Positions 1 to 8,141 of a stretch of DNA of 37,955 nucleotides are shown here, piece by piece. The notes beneath the pieces were generated by a model. The model searched no databases and had not been told where the DNA came from. It worked only from the letters and a program-made list of their open reading frames with translations. The stretch's first letter is position 1. Every line of letters starts with the position of its first letter. The DNA is from a bacterium (GTDB taxonomy: Bacteria > Verrucomicrobiota > Verrucomicrobiia > Verrucomicrobiales > Akkermansiaceae): contig JAAEZT010000031.1 of assembly GCA_018222765.1 (NCBI GenBank), positions 1 to 37,955 on the forward strand, written 5' to 3'. The translations under genes were made by a program, and so were the position numbers.

Positions 1-155
1 ACTTTTTCGACACCGATGATGGGAGCTGGGGTTGGACTCGCATGTCAGAGGTGAGACTTGACGGCAATGCGGTTGTTACCATTCCCGAACCTTCAAGTTT
101 CGCTCTCTTCGGACTGGCTGGATTTACCTTAATCTGCTTCCGCCGCCGCAAGTAA
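1..155 (+). CDS. PEP-CTERM sorting-signal protein, C-terminal fragment
   Basis: An open frame enters from the left edge and stops at TAA 153-155. Its last residues form a complete PEP-CTERM tail: a Pro-Glu-Pro triad (IPEPSS), a hydrophobic segment of about 15 residues (FALFGLAGFTLICF), then a basic RRRK end. In this family the tail directs an exported protein to exosortase, which processes it at the envelope. About 25 residues of the upstream domain are visible, too few to name it. A strong terminator follows about 40 bp downstream, so this is the end of its transcript. Confidence 0.8.
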   Translation, partial: FFDTDDGSWGWTRMSEVRLDGNAVVTIPEPSSFALFGLAGFTLICFRRRK

Positions 156-191
156 GCGCGACACAAAAAGAAGTTCGATATTAATTTCAAA

Positions 192-225
192 CGGGGCGGC
201 CTATCTTGTAGGCTGCCCCGTTTTT
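192..225 (+). terminator. Rho-independent terminator after the PEP-CTERM gene
   Basis: A GC-rich stem of 10 bp (CGGGGCGGCC at 192-201 with GGCTGCCCCG at 211-220, one G-U pair) encloses a 9-nt loop and is followed directly by TTTTT at 221-225. This is a textbook intrinsic terminator for the PEP-CTERM gene. It separates that gene from the large gene at 294. Confidence 0.9.
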
Positions 226-293
226 CTTGTGTCAGATCTAGCACCTCCTCATCTTCTTGAAGAATACGCAGCGCGATTTGCCCAGTCACTTGT

Positions 294-3200
294 ATGAAAT
301 CTCCTGATAGTCACACGGATACAGCAACGAGTTCGCAATCTAGAAACCGGAAACGGAGGGTGATCATCGGAGTCTCTCTGCCGCTCATAGCCGCGATCTT
401 CGTAGGAACCCAATCAGACGAGAACGACACGTCCGCTGATACGCTTGATAAGCCCTATCTGGTCCCTGCACCGTCAGAGCCGCCCATGGAGAGCTTGGAC
501 GATCCCAACGCTGACGGCTGGCCTACCGAAGCTCTGGCAAAGCAGGCCAAGGAACAACTCAAGGGAATCGGCAAGTTGATTCTGAACCGCGAGAAAATCG
601 ACCGCAAAACACTCCGACAATTCATCACGGAAGACATTTCATTTAACACCTTGAAGCCGGTGAAGCTCGACGCGGCTTATTCGGATTCTGCGCTCAATGT
701 TGTCCGCATGACAAATCAGTCAGCTGCGGTAAAGCGGCAAGGTCTCGCCGAACTCGAAGCCGCGCTTCGCAAGCTTGGCAATCCGCTGACAGGAGCGACC
801 GACCTCCGTTTTGAGCCCAAGGTGTTTCGGGTGCAGCAGGAAGCAGACTCATTTACCACACAACAGTATGTCGCCATCTCAGGAATCACGGAAAGCGGAG
901 CCATCGAACAGCATGCCACTTGGCACACCCGCTGGGTCAATGGCTTCGGCGACGGCCTGCCCCGCCTCACTTCACTCGAGGTCAGCGATTTCGAGCAGGT
1001 CAACTCCCATACGCCTGGCCGAACCCTATTTTCAGATTGCACCCAGTCCGTTCTGGGCTCGACTACTTCATTTCAACAACAACTCGGGCGAGGTTACGGT
1101 CACTGGCTTCGGCACATCCAGGACACCCAATACTTTTTCTGGTTAGGCAATCCGGGCATCGCCCTTGGTGACGTCAATGGCGACGGCCTCGATGACCTCT
1201 ATCTCTGCCAGGAAGATGGACTACCCAACCGACTCTACGTTCAAAACCCTGACGGCACCCTGCGCGACGAATCAGAAAAATCCGGCGTTAATTGGCTGGA
1301 GGGGTCCCGCAGCGCCCTGCTCGTGGATTTTGACAACGACGGAGATCAGGATCTCGCCGTAGCAATCATCGGCGGCATCATCCTGGCGGCTAATCAAGGC
1401 GACGGTCGCTTCGAATTTCAAACCCTGATCCCCACTGCCGACGACCTCATGTCGATGAGCGCTGCAGATTACGACGAAGACGGACTCCTCGACCTCTACA
1501 TCTGCACCTATTATCAAAACGGCCCCCAGGGCCCTCAATCCCGTTCAAGCGGAATCGGTGGAGCATTTGTTTACCACGATTCAAACTCCGGCGGGCCCAA
1601 CAGTCTTTTCAGAAACGAAACAACGAGGGGAGGCGAATTTAAATTCCGCAACGTAACCACTGAAACCGGCCTCGACGACAACAACCTGCGATGGAGCCTC
1701 GCCGCTTCCTGGGAGGACTACGACAATGATGGCGATCAGGATCTCTACGTCGCTAATGACTTCGGACGAAACAATCTCTTTCGCAACGACGGAGGAAATT
1801 TCATCGATGTTGCCGCCGAATCGGGGGTCGAAGACAGCGCGTCTGGAATGGCTGTCACTTGGGGAGACTACGACCGCAATGGCCACATGGACGTCTATGT
1901 CAGCAACATGTTTTCAGCCGCCGGGAACCGCATCACCTTTCAAGAGCAATTCAAGCCGGATGCCCCCAAAGAAGTGCGATCCCGACTCCAGCGTTTCGCA
2001 CGCGGCAGCACTCTCATGAAGGCTCTCGAAAACGGCTCGTTTGAAGACATAAGCGATTCAGCCTCAGTTGCCATGGCTCGCTGGGCGTGGGGAACCAGTT
2101 TTGTTGATCTAAACAACGATGGTTGGCAGGACATTGTCGTCGCCAACGGAAACATAACCGGCGAAGACCCGGGCGATTTGTGAAGTTTCTATTGGCGACA
2201 GGTCGTGTCGCAGTCACTCAACAAAGCCGACGAGCAAAAAACAAGCCAGTTGGAAGAAGCCAACGCCACCTTCGGCGCCATGATGCGTCGCGGCCGATCC
2301 TATAGCGGAAGGGAACGAAACTGCGTCTTCCTCAACACCGCAAAGCCAGACGGACGCTTCGCCAACATCTCGGCCACCTCTGGAATCGATCTCCCTGACG
2401 ATGGACGGGCCTTGGTTGCCACCGATTGGGATCACGATGGCGATCTCGATGTATGGATCTCAAACCGAAATGCCCCACGACTACGATTCTTCCGCAACGA
2501 CGTTCCCTCCGACCACCACCATCTGGCACTCCGCCTTCAAGGCACTGCCAAAACCACAAACCGCGACGCGATCGGCGCCCGAATTGAAGTGATTCTCGCC
2601 GACGGACAAGCTCTGATCAAAACCCTGCGAGCGGGACAATCATTTCTCTCCCAGTCCACCAAATGGGTTCATTTCGGCCTGGGAGATTCCGACACCATCA
2701 AATCAGTGAAGGTGCAATGGCCGGGCGGAGAGACTGAGACCTTTACCAATCTCGAAGTCGATCAACGCTACCGGCTGATCCAAAACAATGGTAACGCTGA
2801 AAAAACCAAAACACAAAAACGTCAAACCTCAATCTCTCCCTCTCCCGTCGATTTACCTCCTGCCAACAGCAAGGCCCGCATACCTCTGGCCACTCTCCTC
2901 CCCATGGCGAACTTGAATTATAGGACTTTCAGGGGAGCCTCAAAAGCCCTGCCTACCGGACAGGGCAAAGCTTACGTGCTAAGTCTTTGGGCAAGCTGGT
3001 GTCCACCATGTGAAGAAGAATTACAGGAGCTGAAAGAGCGGGCACAAGAGCTTCGCGATGCCGGCATCGAAATCATCGCCCTCGCCGTCGATGGTCTTGA
3101 TGAGGACAGCTCGAAAGCTCCCGACGCCCAAAAAATGGCCAAGCAGCTGGAGCTTCCCTTCGCCAACGGCAGAGCAACGAGAGAGTTGATCAGCTACCTT

Positions 3201-4001
3201 CAAGCCGCCCATGACTACCAAATCACCGGTGCCCAAACGCTGCCCGTTCCCGTCAGTTTCCTAATCGATGACAACGGGAAAATTGCGGTCATTTACAAAG
3301 GCAAACTGAACCCCGACGATCTGAAAACAGATCTCGGGCACTCAAAGGGGACACCGCTCGAACGCTTTGCCCGCTCCGCCCCCCTCCCCGGCCGGACTCT
3401 TCCAATTCCAAGCGTTTCCCGTCACCGCAATCAATACGAAGCGCAATACCGATTCGCTACCTTCCTGCAACAGCGAGGGCACACAAGACTTGCCAATGCT
3501 GAAAACCGGGCGCTGATTCAATCCTTTCCAAAAAATGCTGGACCACACAACAATTTGGGAATTTCTCATATCAGGGCTAAGAAATTCGATCTGGCTGAAG
3601 CCAGTTTCCGGGAGGCCCTACGCATCCAGTCCGACCACAGTGAAGCCAATGCCAACTTGGGCACTCTCCTTGCTCAGAAGGGCAATCTCCCCGAAGCCGC
3701 CAACCATTTTAAAAGAGCCCTCAGAGGAAATCCACAAGACATTAAGAACCTGACGATCCTGAGCAGGCTGTTGCTCAAATTGGAGCGTTGGCCCGAAGCG
3801 CAAGTTGCTCTGGAAAAAATGTTGATAACAGAGCCCGATTCCGCAAATCATCACACCAATCTTGGCCTTGCACTGGCAAAGCAAGGGCAATTCACCCTCG
3901 CAATTACTCACTTGGAAATGGCGCTCAAACTTCAGCCCAACCACGCGGAGGCACAGCAGAACCTGAAGGTCCTGCGCCGCTTGGGAGACAAAGGGAGCTA
4001 G
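294..4001 (+). CDS. Putative selenoprotein: FG-GAP/ASPIC-UnbV (CRTAC1-like), thioredoxin-fold and TPR fusion, exported
   Basis: This is a single 1235-residue reading frame interrupted only by TGA at 2181-2183 (residue 630). The basic N-terminus and hydrophobic residues 22-40 form a signal peptide or membrane anchor. FG-GAP/VCBS calcium-binding repeats (DVNGDGLDD, DFDNDGDQD, DYDEDGLLD, DYDNDGDQD, DYDRNGHMD, DLNNDGWQD) run from about 289 to 615. Another, DWDHDGDLD, lies after the TGA near 705. An ASPIC/UnbV domain covers about 755-825. A TlpA/ResA-like redox domain has WASWCPPC with cysteines 903 and 906. About five TPRs fill 1045-1235. The FG-GAP/UnbV domain is split by the TGA yet continues in the same frame (GDL-stop-SFYWRQVVSQS), and a SECIS-like hairpin lies just downstream. 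I therefore read the TGA as selenocysteine. Alternatives are a nonsense mutation, or two proteins with the second starting at GTG 2205, which has no ribosome binding site and sits inside the hairpin. The exact role is unknown; an envelope redox function is inferred. Confidence 0.75.
2181..2211 (+). promoter_or_regulatory. Candidate bacterial SECIS element following in-frame UGA
   Basis: Seventeen nucleotides after the UGA (2181-2183) a perfect 6-bp stem, GCGACA (2195-2200) with TGTCGC (2206-2211), closes a 5-nt loop GGTCG. Published rules for bacterial SECIS ask for a stem-loop just downstream of UGA, an apical loop of 3-14 nt starting 16-37 nt after the UGA, and a G in the first two loop positions. 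All three are met. The stem is short and was found by eye, so folding and conservation still need testing. Confidence 0.65.
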
Positions 4002-4013
4002 AGGCCCGAAACC

Positions 4014-6044
4014 CTACGCCAAACCAGATCGCTCCAGCAGGGCTACCTGATCCGGGTCACGCCCCATAAAGGCGCGGTATGATTCGTCGACGGGCCGGGA
4101 GTTCCCTTTGGAGAGGACTTCGGCACGGAAGGACATGCCGGTGTCAGTGTTAAGGACGCCTTCATCGCGGAAGCGGGTGAAGGCGTCGGCGTCGAGGACT
4201 TCGGCCCACTTGTAGGAGTAGTATCCCGCCGCGTAGCCAACGGGCGAAGAAAAGAGATGATTGAAAGCCCGCGCGAAACTGGGGCTCGGAGTAGCGAGTT
4301 TCGCTTTGTAACCGGCGAGAATTTCCTTGTCCACCTCATCTAAATCACGCCCGCGGTATTTTTCGGGATAGAGGTGAAGCTCGAGGTCAAGTTTGCCGAG
4401 CGATAATTGACGCATAAACGCGGTGGCAGACATGTAGTTTCGCGCTGCGACCATTTTTTCAAACAGCTCGTCGGGAATGGTTTCGCCCGTTTCGTAGTGC
4501 TTGGCAAAGAAGTCGAGCGACTCGCGATCCCAGCAGAAGTTCTCCATAATCTGCGAGGGCAGCTCAACAAAGTCCCAAGGCACATTGACGCCGGCGAGCG
4601 ATTTAATGGAGACATCGGAAAGAAGGTGATGAAGGAGGTGTCCGAATTCATGAAATACCGTTTCGACTTCACGGTGAGTTAGCAACGCGGGCTTATCCCC
4701 GGTCGGCTTGCTCATATTTCCGCAAATCAATCCAAGGTGCGGCTTGCGCGGTGAAGGGAGGCCGGTCTCGAGATAGTTCATCCAGGCGCCACCGCGTTTC
4801 GATTCGCGAGGATGCCAGTCGGCATAAAAGGAGCCGAGGTGATCGCCGGAAGCGCTGTCGTGAATTTCGTAAAAGCTTACCTCTTCATGCCACGCTTCAG
4901 CATCGGACGGAGTGATCTTAATGCCAAAGAGACGTGAGGTCAGCGAGAAGAGACCATCCATGACCTGCCCCACCGGGAAGTAAGGGCGGAGCGCTTCGTC
5001 GTCGAAATCAAACCGCTCCTTGCGGCAACGCTCGGCCCAGTAGGCGGTTTCCCAAGGGTGAAACGGCCCGGGCTCGCCTCCGGTCTTTTCTGCTTTGTAC
5101 TCCTGCAGCTCTTTTTGCTCGGCATTGAACAAATCGAAGATTTTATCGTGAAGGTTTTCGGTAAAGCCCAGCGCTCCCTTGCCATCCTTCGCCATGCGGC
5201 GTTGCAGCGTGAGATCACCAAAGTTTGCGAAACCAAGTAGCTCAGCTTTCTCCTGGCGGAGACGAAGAATCTCCCAAACCAAGTCCGAATTATCGTGCTC
5301 GCCGCCGTGACCGATGGTACAGCCGCCTTTCCAGATTTCTTTCCGGAGCGAATCATCCTCGGCGTATTGCATGACAGGATACATCGAGGGAAACTGCTGG
5401 GTGAAGCGCCACTGCCCCTCCTTTCCTTTTGCTTTGGCATCTTCCGCTGCGCCGGCCTTGACTGACTCAGGAAGCCCGGCGAGACGGCTTTCGTCTGCGA
5501 CGAAAAGCTCCCAGGCATTGGTTGAATCGAGCACGTTCTCACCATACTTCTGCGTCACTTGCGCGAGTTCGGAATTGAGTTCAAACATGCGCCTCTTGGC
5601 CTCGCCATCGAGGTCGGCACCGGCGGACTTAAAGTCGTCGCAAGTTTCTTCCAGGAAGCGTTGTTGGATCTCAGAAAGTCCGGAGGCGGAACCGGCGAAT
5701 GACTTGAGCACTTTCCAAAGATCGCTATCGAGTGAGATCGACGAAGAGAATTCCGAAACCACCGGAAGCATTTTATTAAGCGCCGCGCGGAGCTCCTCGG
5801 AGTTGGCGACCGAGTCGAGATGATTGACGCGACCCCAGGAACGGTCGAGGTCTTCGGTGGCACTCTCGAGAGCACCGAAGGTGTTTTCAAAAGTGGCCTC
5901 CTCGGGAGCAACCGCCTTGATGGCTTCAATGTTGGCCTTCCCCTGCTCGATGGCATGGGTGACGTCGGCAGAGACATGATCGGGAGTCAGGGTGGACCAG
6001 CGGATTTGAAATTCTTCAGCGCAAAATGGATGGGCTTCGCTCAT
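4014..6044 (-). CDS. M3 family metallopeptidase (oligopeptidase A-like)
   Basis: This is a zinc oligopeptidase of about 676 residues, the usual size for the oligopeptidase A/Dcp (thimet) family, which degrades short cytosolic peptides. The zinc site HEFGH is at about residues 465-469, and the downstream glutamate helix (ELPSQIMENFCW) follows about 28 residues later. The rest matches the family: helical N-terminal half, no signal peptide and a C-terminal YAAGYYSYKWAEVLDAD block. I chose the start MSEAHPF at 6044; an in-frame ATG 12 nt upstream (6056) is possible. The gene lies 38 nt behind the uracil-DNA glycosylase gene on the same strand and is probably cotranscribed. It converges on the selenoprotein candidate with a 12-nt gap. 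Confidence 0.93.
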   Translation of the reverse strand: MSEAHPFCAEEFQIRWSTLTPDHVSADVTHAIEQGKANIEAIKAVAPEEATFENTFGALESATEDLDRSWGRVNHLDSVANSEELRAALNKMLPVVSEFSSSISLDSDLWKVLKSFAGSASGLSEIQQRFLEETCDDFKSAGADLDGEAKRRMFELNSELAQVTQKYGENVLDSTNAWELFVADESRLAGLPESVKAGAAEDAKAKGKEGQWRFTQQFPSMYPVMQYAEDDSLRKEIWKGGCTIGHGGEHDNSDLVWEILRLRQEKAELLGFANFGDLTLQRRMAKDGKGALGFTENLHDKIFDLFNAEQKELQEYKAEKTGGEPGPFHPWETAYWAERCRKERFDFDDEALRPYFPVGQVMDGLFSLTSRLFGIKITPSDAEAWHEEVSFYEIHDSASGDHLGSFYADWHPRESKRGGAWMNYLETGLPSPRKPHLGLICGNMSKPTGDKPALLTHREVETVFHEFGHLLHHLLSDVSIKSLAGVNVPWDFVELPSQIMENFCWDRESLDFFAKHYETGETIPDELFEKMVAARNYMSATAFMRQLSLGKLDLELHLYPEKYRGRDLDEVDKEILAGYKAKLATPSPSFARAFNHLFSSPVGYAAGYYSYKWAEVLDADAFTRFRDEGVLNTDTGMSFRAEVLSKGNSRPVDESYRAFMGRDPDQVALLERSGLA

Positions 6045-6082
6045 GGGCCAAATCAAATCATCGATTGCGCGGAACGCACTGA

Positions 6083-6901
6083 CTATTTCTTAAAAAAGCC
6101 ACGTTGCCTCTCGGAGATAGGCAGCCTGAGCTTCTCCATCACCGCGAGCATGTCTTCCCAGACCTGACGCTTTTCCTTAAGCCCTTCCTGTTGGTGGAGG
6201 AGATAAGAAGGATGGAAAGTCACGCGGAGAGGAATTCCTTGAAACTGGCGCCACTCACCCCTCAATTTGCTCACGGTCTGGCCCTGTTTGAGGAGACCTT
6301 CGGAGGCCGTTGCCCCGAGGGCAATGATGACGTCTGGTCGCACCACATCGATTTCCGCACAGAGGAAAGGCAGCGTCGCAGCCATTTCTTCGGAAGAGGG
6401 TTTGCGATTTCCCGTCGTCTGATTCTTCATGGCCGGGCGAAACTTACAAACGTTGGAGAGGTAAACCTCTTCGCGCGATAGCCCCATCGCTTTGAGAATA
6501 GCATCGAGCTTCTGTCCCGCCGGGCCCACAAAGGGCTGCCCCTGCCGCTCCTCTTGATAACCGGGAGCCTCACCCACCAACATCAGGCGGGCGTCGGGAT
6601 TCCCCACGGAAAAGACCATCTTGTCCCGCAAGGTGCCCAAAGCCTTCACCGCAGACCAGTTTGCGGCCTGAGTTGCAAGCGAGGCGATTTTCTCGGCCGA
6701 TGTCGTTCCAACGACCTGAATCGTTTGCGCCACGGGGGCAACAACGGGCTGTTTCCGGGCACTTCCGCGGGTATAGAGCTCCCGAAGAACCGCTCTGGCC
6801 TCATCGTCGATCTCCACATACTCCACGCCCTGGCGCTTGAGTTGCTTGAGGTAATCGAGGATCGTCGGCACGACAAAAGATGACCATATCGAGCTTCCCA
6901 T
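6083..6901 (-). CDS. Uracil-DNA glycosylase, family 4-like, lacking the Fe-S cysteines
   Basis: This 272-residue protein carries the two signature motifs of family 4 uracil-DNA glycosylases: GEAPGYQEE at 110-118 and HPSYLL at 230-235, with VFSVGNPDARLMLVGEAPG leading into the first. The family removes uracil from DNA to start base-excision repair. Usual members hold a 4Fe-4S cluster with four cysteines, a CxxC before the first motif and two further on. Here the region before the motif has no cysteine, and the only cysteines are C152 and C181, both shifted from the canonical places (KCRP reads KFRP, AACRPFL reads AATLPFL). I chose ATG 6901, because the longer frame to 7177 would run through the rpmB promoter and start. 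The residue 1-80 extension is low in complexity, as in many SPO1-related homologues. It is probably cotranscribed with the M3 peptidase. Confidence 0.88.
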   Translation of the reverse strand: MGSSIWSSFVVPTILDYLKQLKRQGVEYVEIDDEARAVLRELYTRGSARKQPVVAPVAQTIQVVGTTSAEKIASLATQAANWSAVKALGTLRDKMVFSVGNPDARLMLVGEAPGYQEERQGQPFVGPAGQKLDAILKAMGLSREEVYLSNVCKFRPAMKNQTTGNRKPSSEEMAATLPFLCAEIDVVRPDVIIALGATASEGLLKQGQTVSKLRGEWRQFQGIPLRVTFHPSYLLHQQEGLKEKRQVWEDMLAVMEKLRLPISERQRGFFKK

Positions 6902-6947
6902 GACCAGTCTGACCTGTCGAAAAAGCAGGAAAGTCCAAAGAAACCTC

Positions 6948-6975
6948 TTGACCCTTCCGCGGATCTGCCTATCTC
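6948..6975 (+). promoter_or_regulatory. Possible sigma70-type promoter for rpmB
   Basis: TTGACC at 6948-6953 and TATCTC at 6970-6975 are separated by 16 bp and end 25 bp before the rpmB ATG. The -35 match is good (5/6) and the -10 match is weak. The site lies between the divergent UDG and rpmB genes. Confidence 0.4.
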
Positions 6976-7000
6976 TCGCCGCCAACCAGTTTTTAGACCT

Positions 7001-7264
7001 ATGTCGAGAGTTTGTAGCATTCGCGGATCCAAAGTAAGAGTCGGACGAAAAATTCACCGTTCCGGTTTGGCAAAGAAAAAGGGCGGCATCGGTCGTCACG
7101 TCACCAAAACCGTTAAGCGGAAGGTGTCTCCTAACCTGCAAACCAAGCGCGTTTGGGTGCCTGAGCTCGGCAAGCACGTGAAAGTTAAGGCCACCGCCAA
7201 AGCGTTCAAAACCATCAACAAGAATGGTGCCTACGCGACACTCAAGAAGGCCGGCCTCATTTAG
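7001..7264 (+). CDS. rpmB: 50S ribosomal protein L28
   Basis: This is an 87-residue basic protein beginning MSRVCSIRGSKVRVGRKI and containing the L28 block VKRKVSPNLQTKRVW, followed by the conserved C-terminal KAFKTINKNGAYATLKKAG. L28 is a structural protein of the large ribosomal subunit. Only one cysteine is present, so this is the zinc-free form. The gene stands alone with a possible promoter upstream and a strong terminator 30 bp downstream, which suits a monocistronic ribosomal gene. Confidence 0.97.
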   Translation: MSRVCSIRGSKVRVGRKIHRSGLAKKKGGIGRHVTKTVKRKVSPNLQTKRVWVPELGKHVKVKATAKAFKTINKNGAYATLKKAGLI

Positions 7265-7291
7265 GGTCTGGCGTTCTCATTAATTTCTACA

Positions 7292-7319
7292 AAAGCGGGT
7301 CAGTCGACCCGCTTTTTTT
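7292..7319 (+). terminator. Rho-independent terminator after rpmB
   Basis: GCGGGTC (7295-7301) pairs with GACCCGC (7306-7312) around a 4-nt AGTC loop. AAA flanks the left arm and a seven-T run (7313-7319) the right. The A/T flanks would also let it work for the oppositely oriented vapC gene that ends at 7324. Confidence 0.9.
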
Positions 7320-7323
7320 GTGC

Positions 7324-7716
7324 CTACTCCCCCAGCCTTTCGATCCCGTATTGATCAAAGGTCTCGTCGAGAGAGACGATTGGGATATTCCGGGAAATTG
7401 CCTCCGCCACCAAGAGACGATCGGTGGCGTCCGCATGATGCAAGGGCAGCGAGGCCGCGCGGCGCATCACGCTCCAGTCAAGCGGGAGCACATCAAACCC
7501 CTCCTCCAGCAAGAGCGCGGGAAAATCAGGCCGTTGGGCTGCTGCGAAGCGCACCAAGCCTTGGGCCGTTTTCTGGGTTAACTCCCACAAGCTCGCCAGA
7601 GACACCAAAGAGCGCCGTTCCGGCGCCTCAATCCGCCGCGCAAGCGCGTCCGGCAGACTGGGATCATTCTGGAGAAAGAGCAGGAGCACCCGGGTATCCA
7701 GGAGCTGCTCGATCAT
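7324..7716 (-). CDS. vapC: PIN-domain toxin, VapC family
   Basis: This 130-residue PIN-domain protein has the pattern of VapC ribonuclease toxins, which cleave RNA with a metal-bound acidic cluster. Visible acids are D7 (LLDTRVLL), E45 (SLWELT), D99 (DATDRLLVAEA) and D117 (IVSLDETFDQYGI). Its start ATG overlaps the antitoxin stop by 4 nt (ATGA) in the same transcript, the usual arrangement of a type II toxin-antitoxin operon. The protein is inferred to be active because all four acids are present. Its target RNA cannot be told from sequence. Confidence 0.88.
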   Translation of the reverse strand: MIEQLLDTRVLLLFLQNDPSLPDALARRIEAPERRSLVSLASLWELTQKTAQGLVRFAAAQRPDFPALLLEEGFDVLPLDWSVMRRAASLPLHHADATDRLLVAEAISRNIPIVSLDETFDQYGIERLGE

Positions 7717-7982
7717 TGCCGTGGTTCGTCTTCAGGAGGCTGCGGAGGATCCACTCGGGGCGGACTTGGAGGTGAAAGCGGCTTCGGGTGATCAAATTCA
7801 GGCGAGATGTAGAAATTATCGCCCTGAAAGCTCCCCCGCGACGGTGTCCCGCTCGATGGCAAACGTAGTTCCGCCACGACCTGGCCGTGCTTTGTCAGGG
7901 AGACCGGATCGCCAGACTCAATGAGAGCCGAGACGAGCGCGGAGAGCTTGGATTTGGCTTCGTATAATCCCACTTGCTTCAT
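7713..7982 (-). CDS. vapB: Phd/YefM-type antitoxin (VapB partner)
   Basis: This is an 89-residue protein whose first 45 residues match the Phd/YefM DNA-binding fold (VGLYEAKSKLSALV, VSLTKHGQVVAEL). Such antitoxins dimerise, bind their own promoter, and neutralise the toxin through a flexible tail. Here the tail from about residue 64 is very proline-rich and acidic at its end (PPEDEP), consistent with a disordered toxin-binding region. It is the first gene of the pair and overlaps vapC by 4 nt. Direct repeats just upstream are a likely autoregulatory operator. Confidence 0.85.
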   Translation of the reverse strand: MKQVGLYEAKSKLSALVSALIESGDPVSLTKHGQVVAELRLPSSGTPSRGSFQGDNFYISPEFDHPKPLSPPSPPRVDPPQPPEDEPRQ

Positions 7983-7987
7983 AAGAT

Positions 7988-8016
7988 TCAGACTAGACCA
8001 GTCAGACTAGATATTA
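7988..8016 (-). promoter_or_regulatory. Toxin-antitoxin promoter with direct-repeat operator
   Basis: On the minus strand a TAATAT -10-like box (8011-8016) is followed toward the antitoxin start by two exact copies of TCAGACTAGA (plus-strand 7988-7997 and 8002-8011), 14 bp apart and ending 5 bp before the ATG. Repeats at this position are typical of autoregulated type II toxin-antitoxin operons. No clear -35 box is visible. Confidence 0.5.
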
Positions 8017-8076
8017 GCAAGACAAAAAATAGAAACTCTGAAAATAAAGCTTCGCAGAAAGGAGTCGCACCGCCCT

Positions 8077-8123
8077 CGGCGCCTGGATGGCCGGGCCAGC
8101 GAAGCCCAGCAGCGGGGGCGCCG
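8077..8123. repeat. GC-rich inverted repeat downstream of lipA
   Basis: CGGCGCC (8077-8083) and GGCGCCG (8117-8123) are perfect 7-bp arms around a GC-rich 33-nt spacer, in the gap between the toxin-antitoxin promoter and the lipA stop. There is no T run. It may be a weak transcript-end structure for lipA or a degraded REP-like element. Confidence 0.35.
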
Positions 8124-8141
8124 CGGCTTCATTCCCCGGCT

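Noticed and set aside
2205-4001. Independent second gene starting at GTG 2205
   Set aside because: It has no ribosome binding site, the start lies in the hairpin, and the frame and domain are continuous with the gene ahead of the UGA.
6902-7177. Upstream extension of the uracil-DNA glycosylase to 7177
   Set aside because: It would overlap the rpmB coding start and promoter on the other strand, and the extra residues show no similarity to the family.
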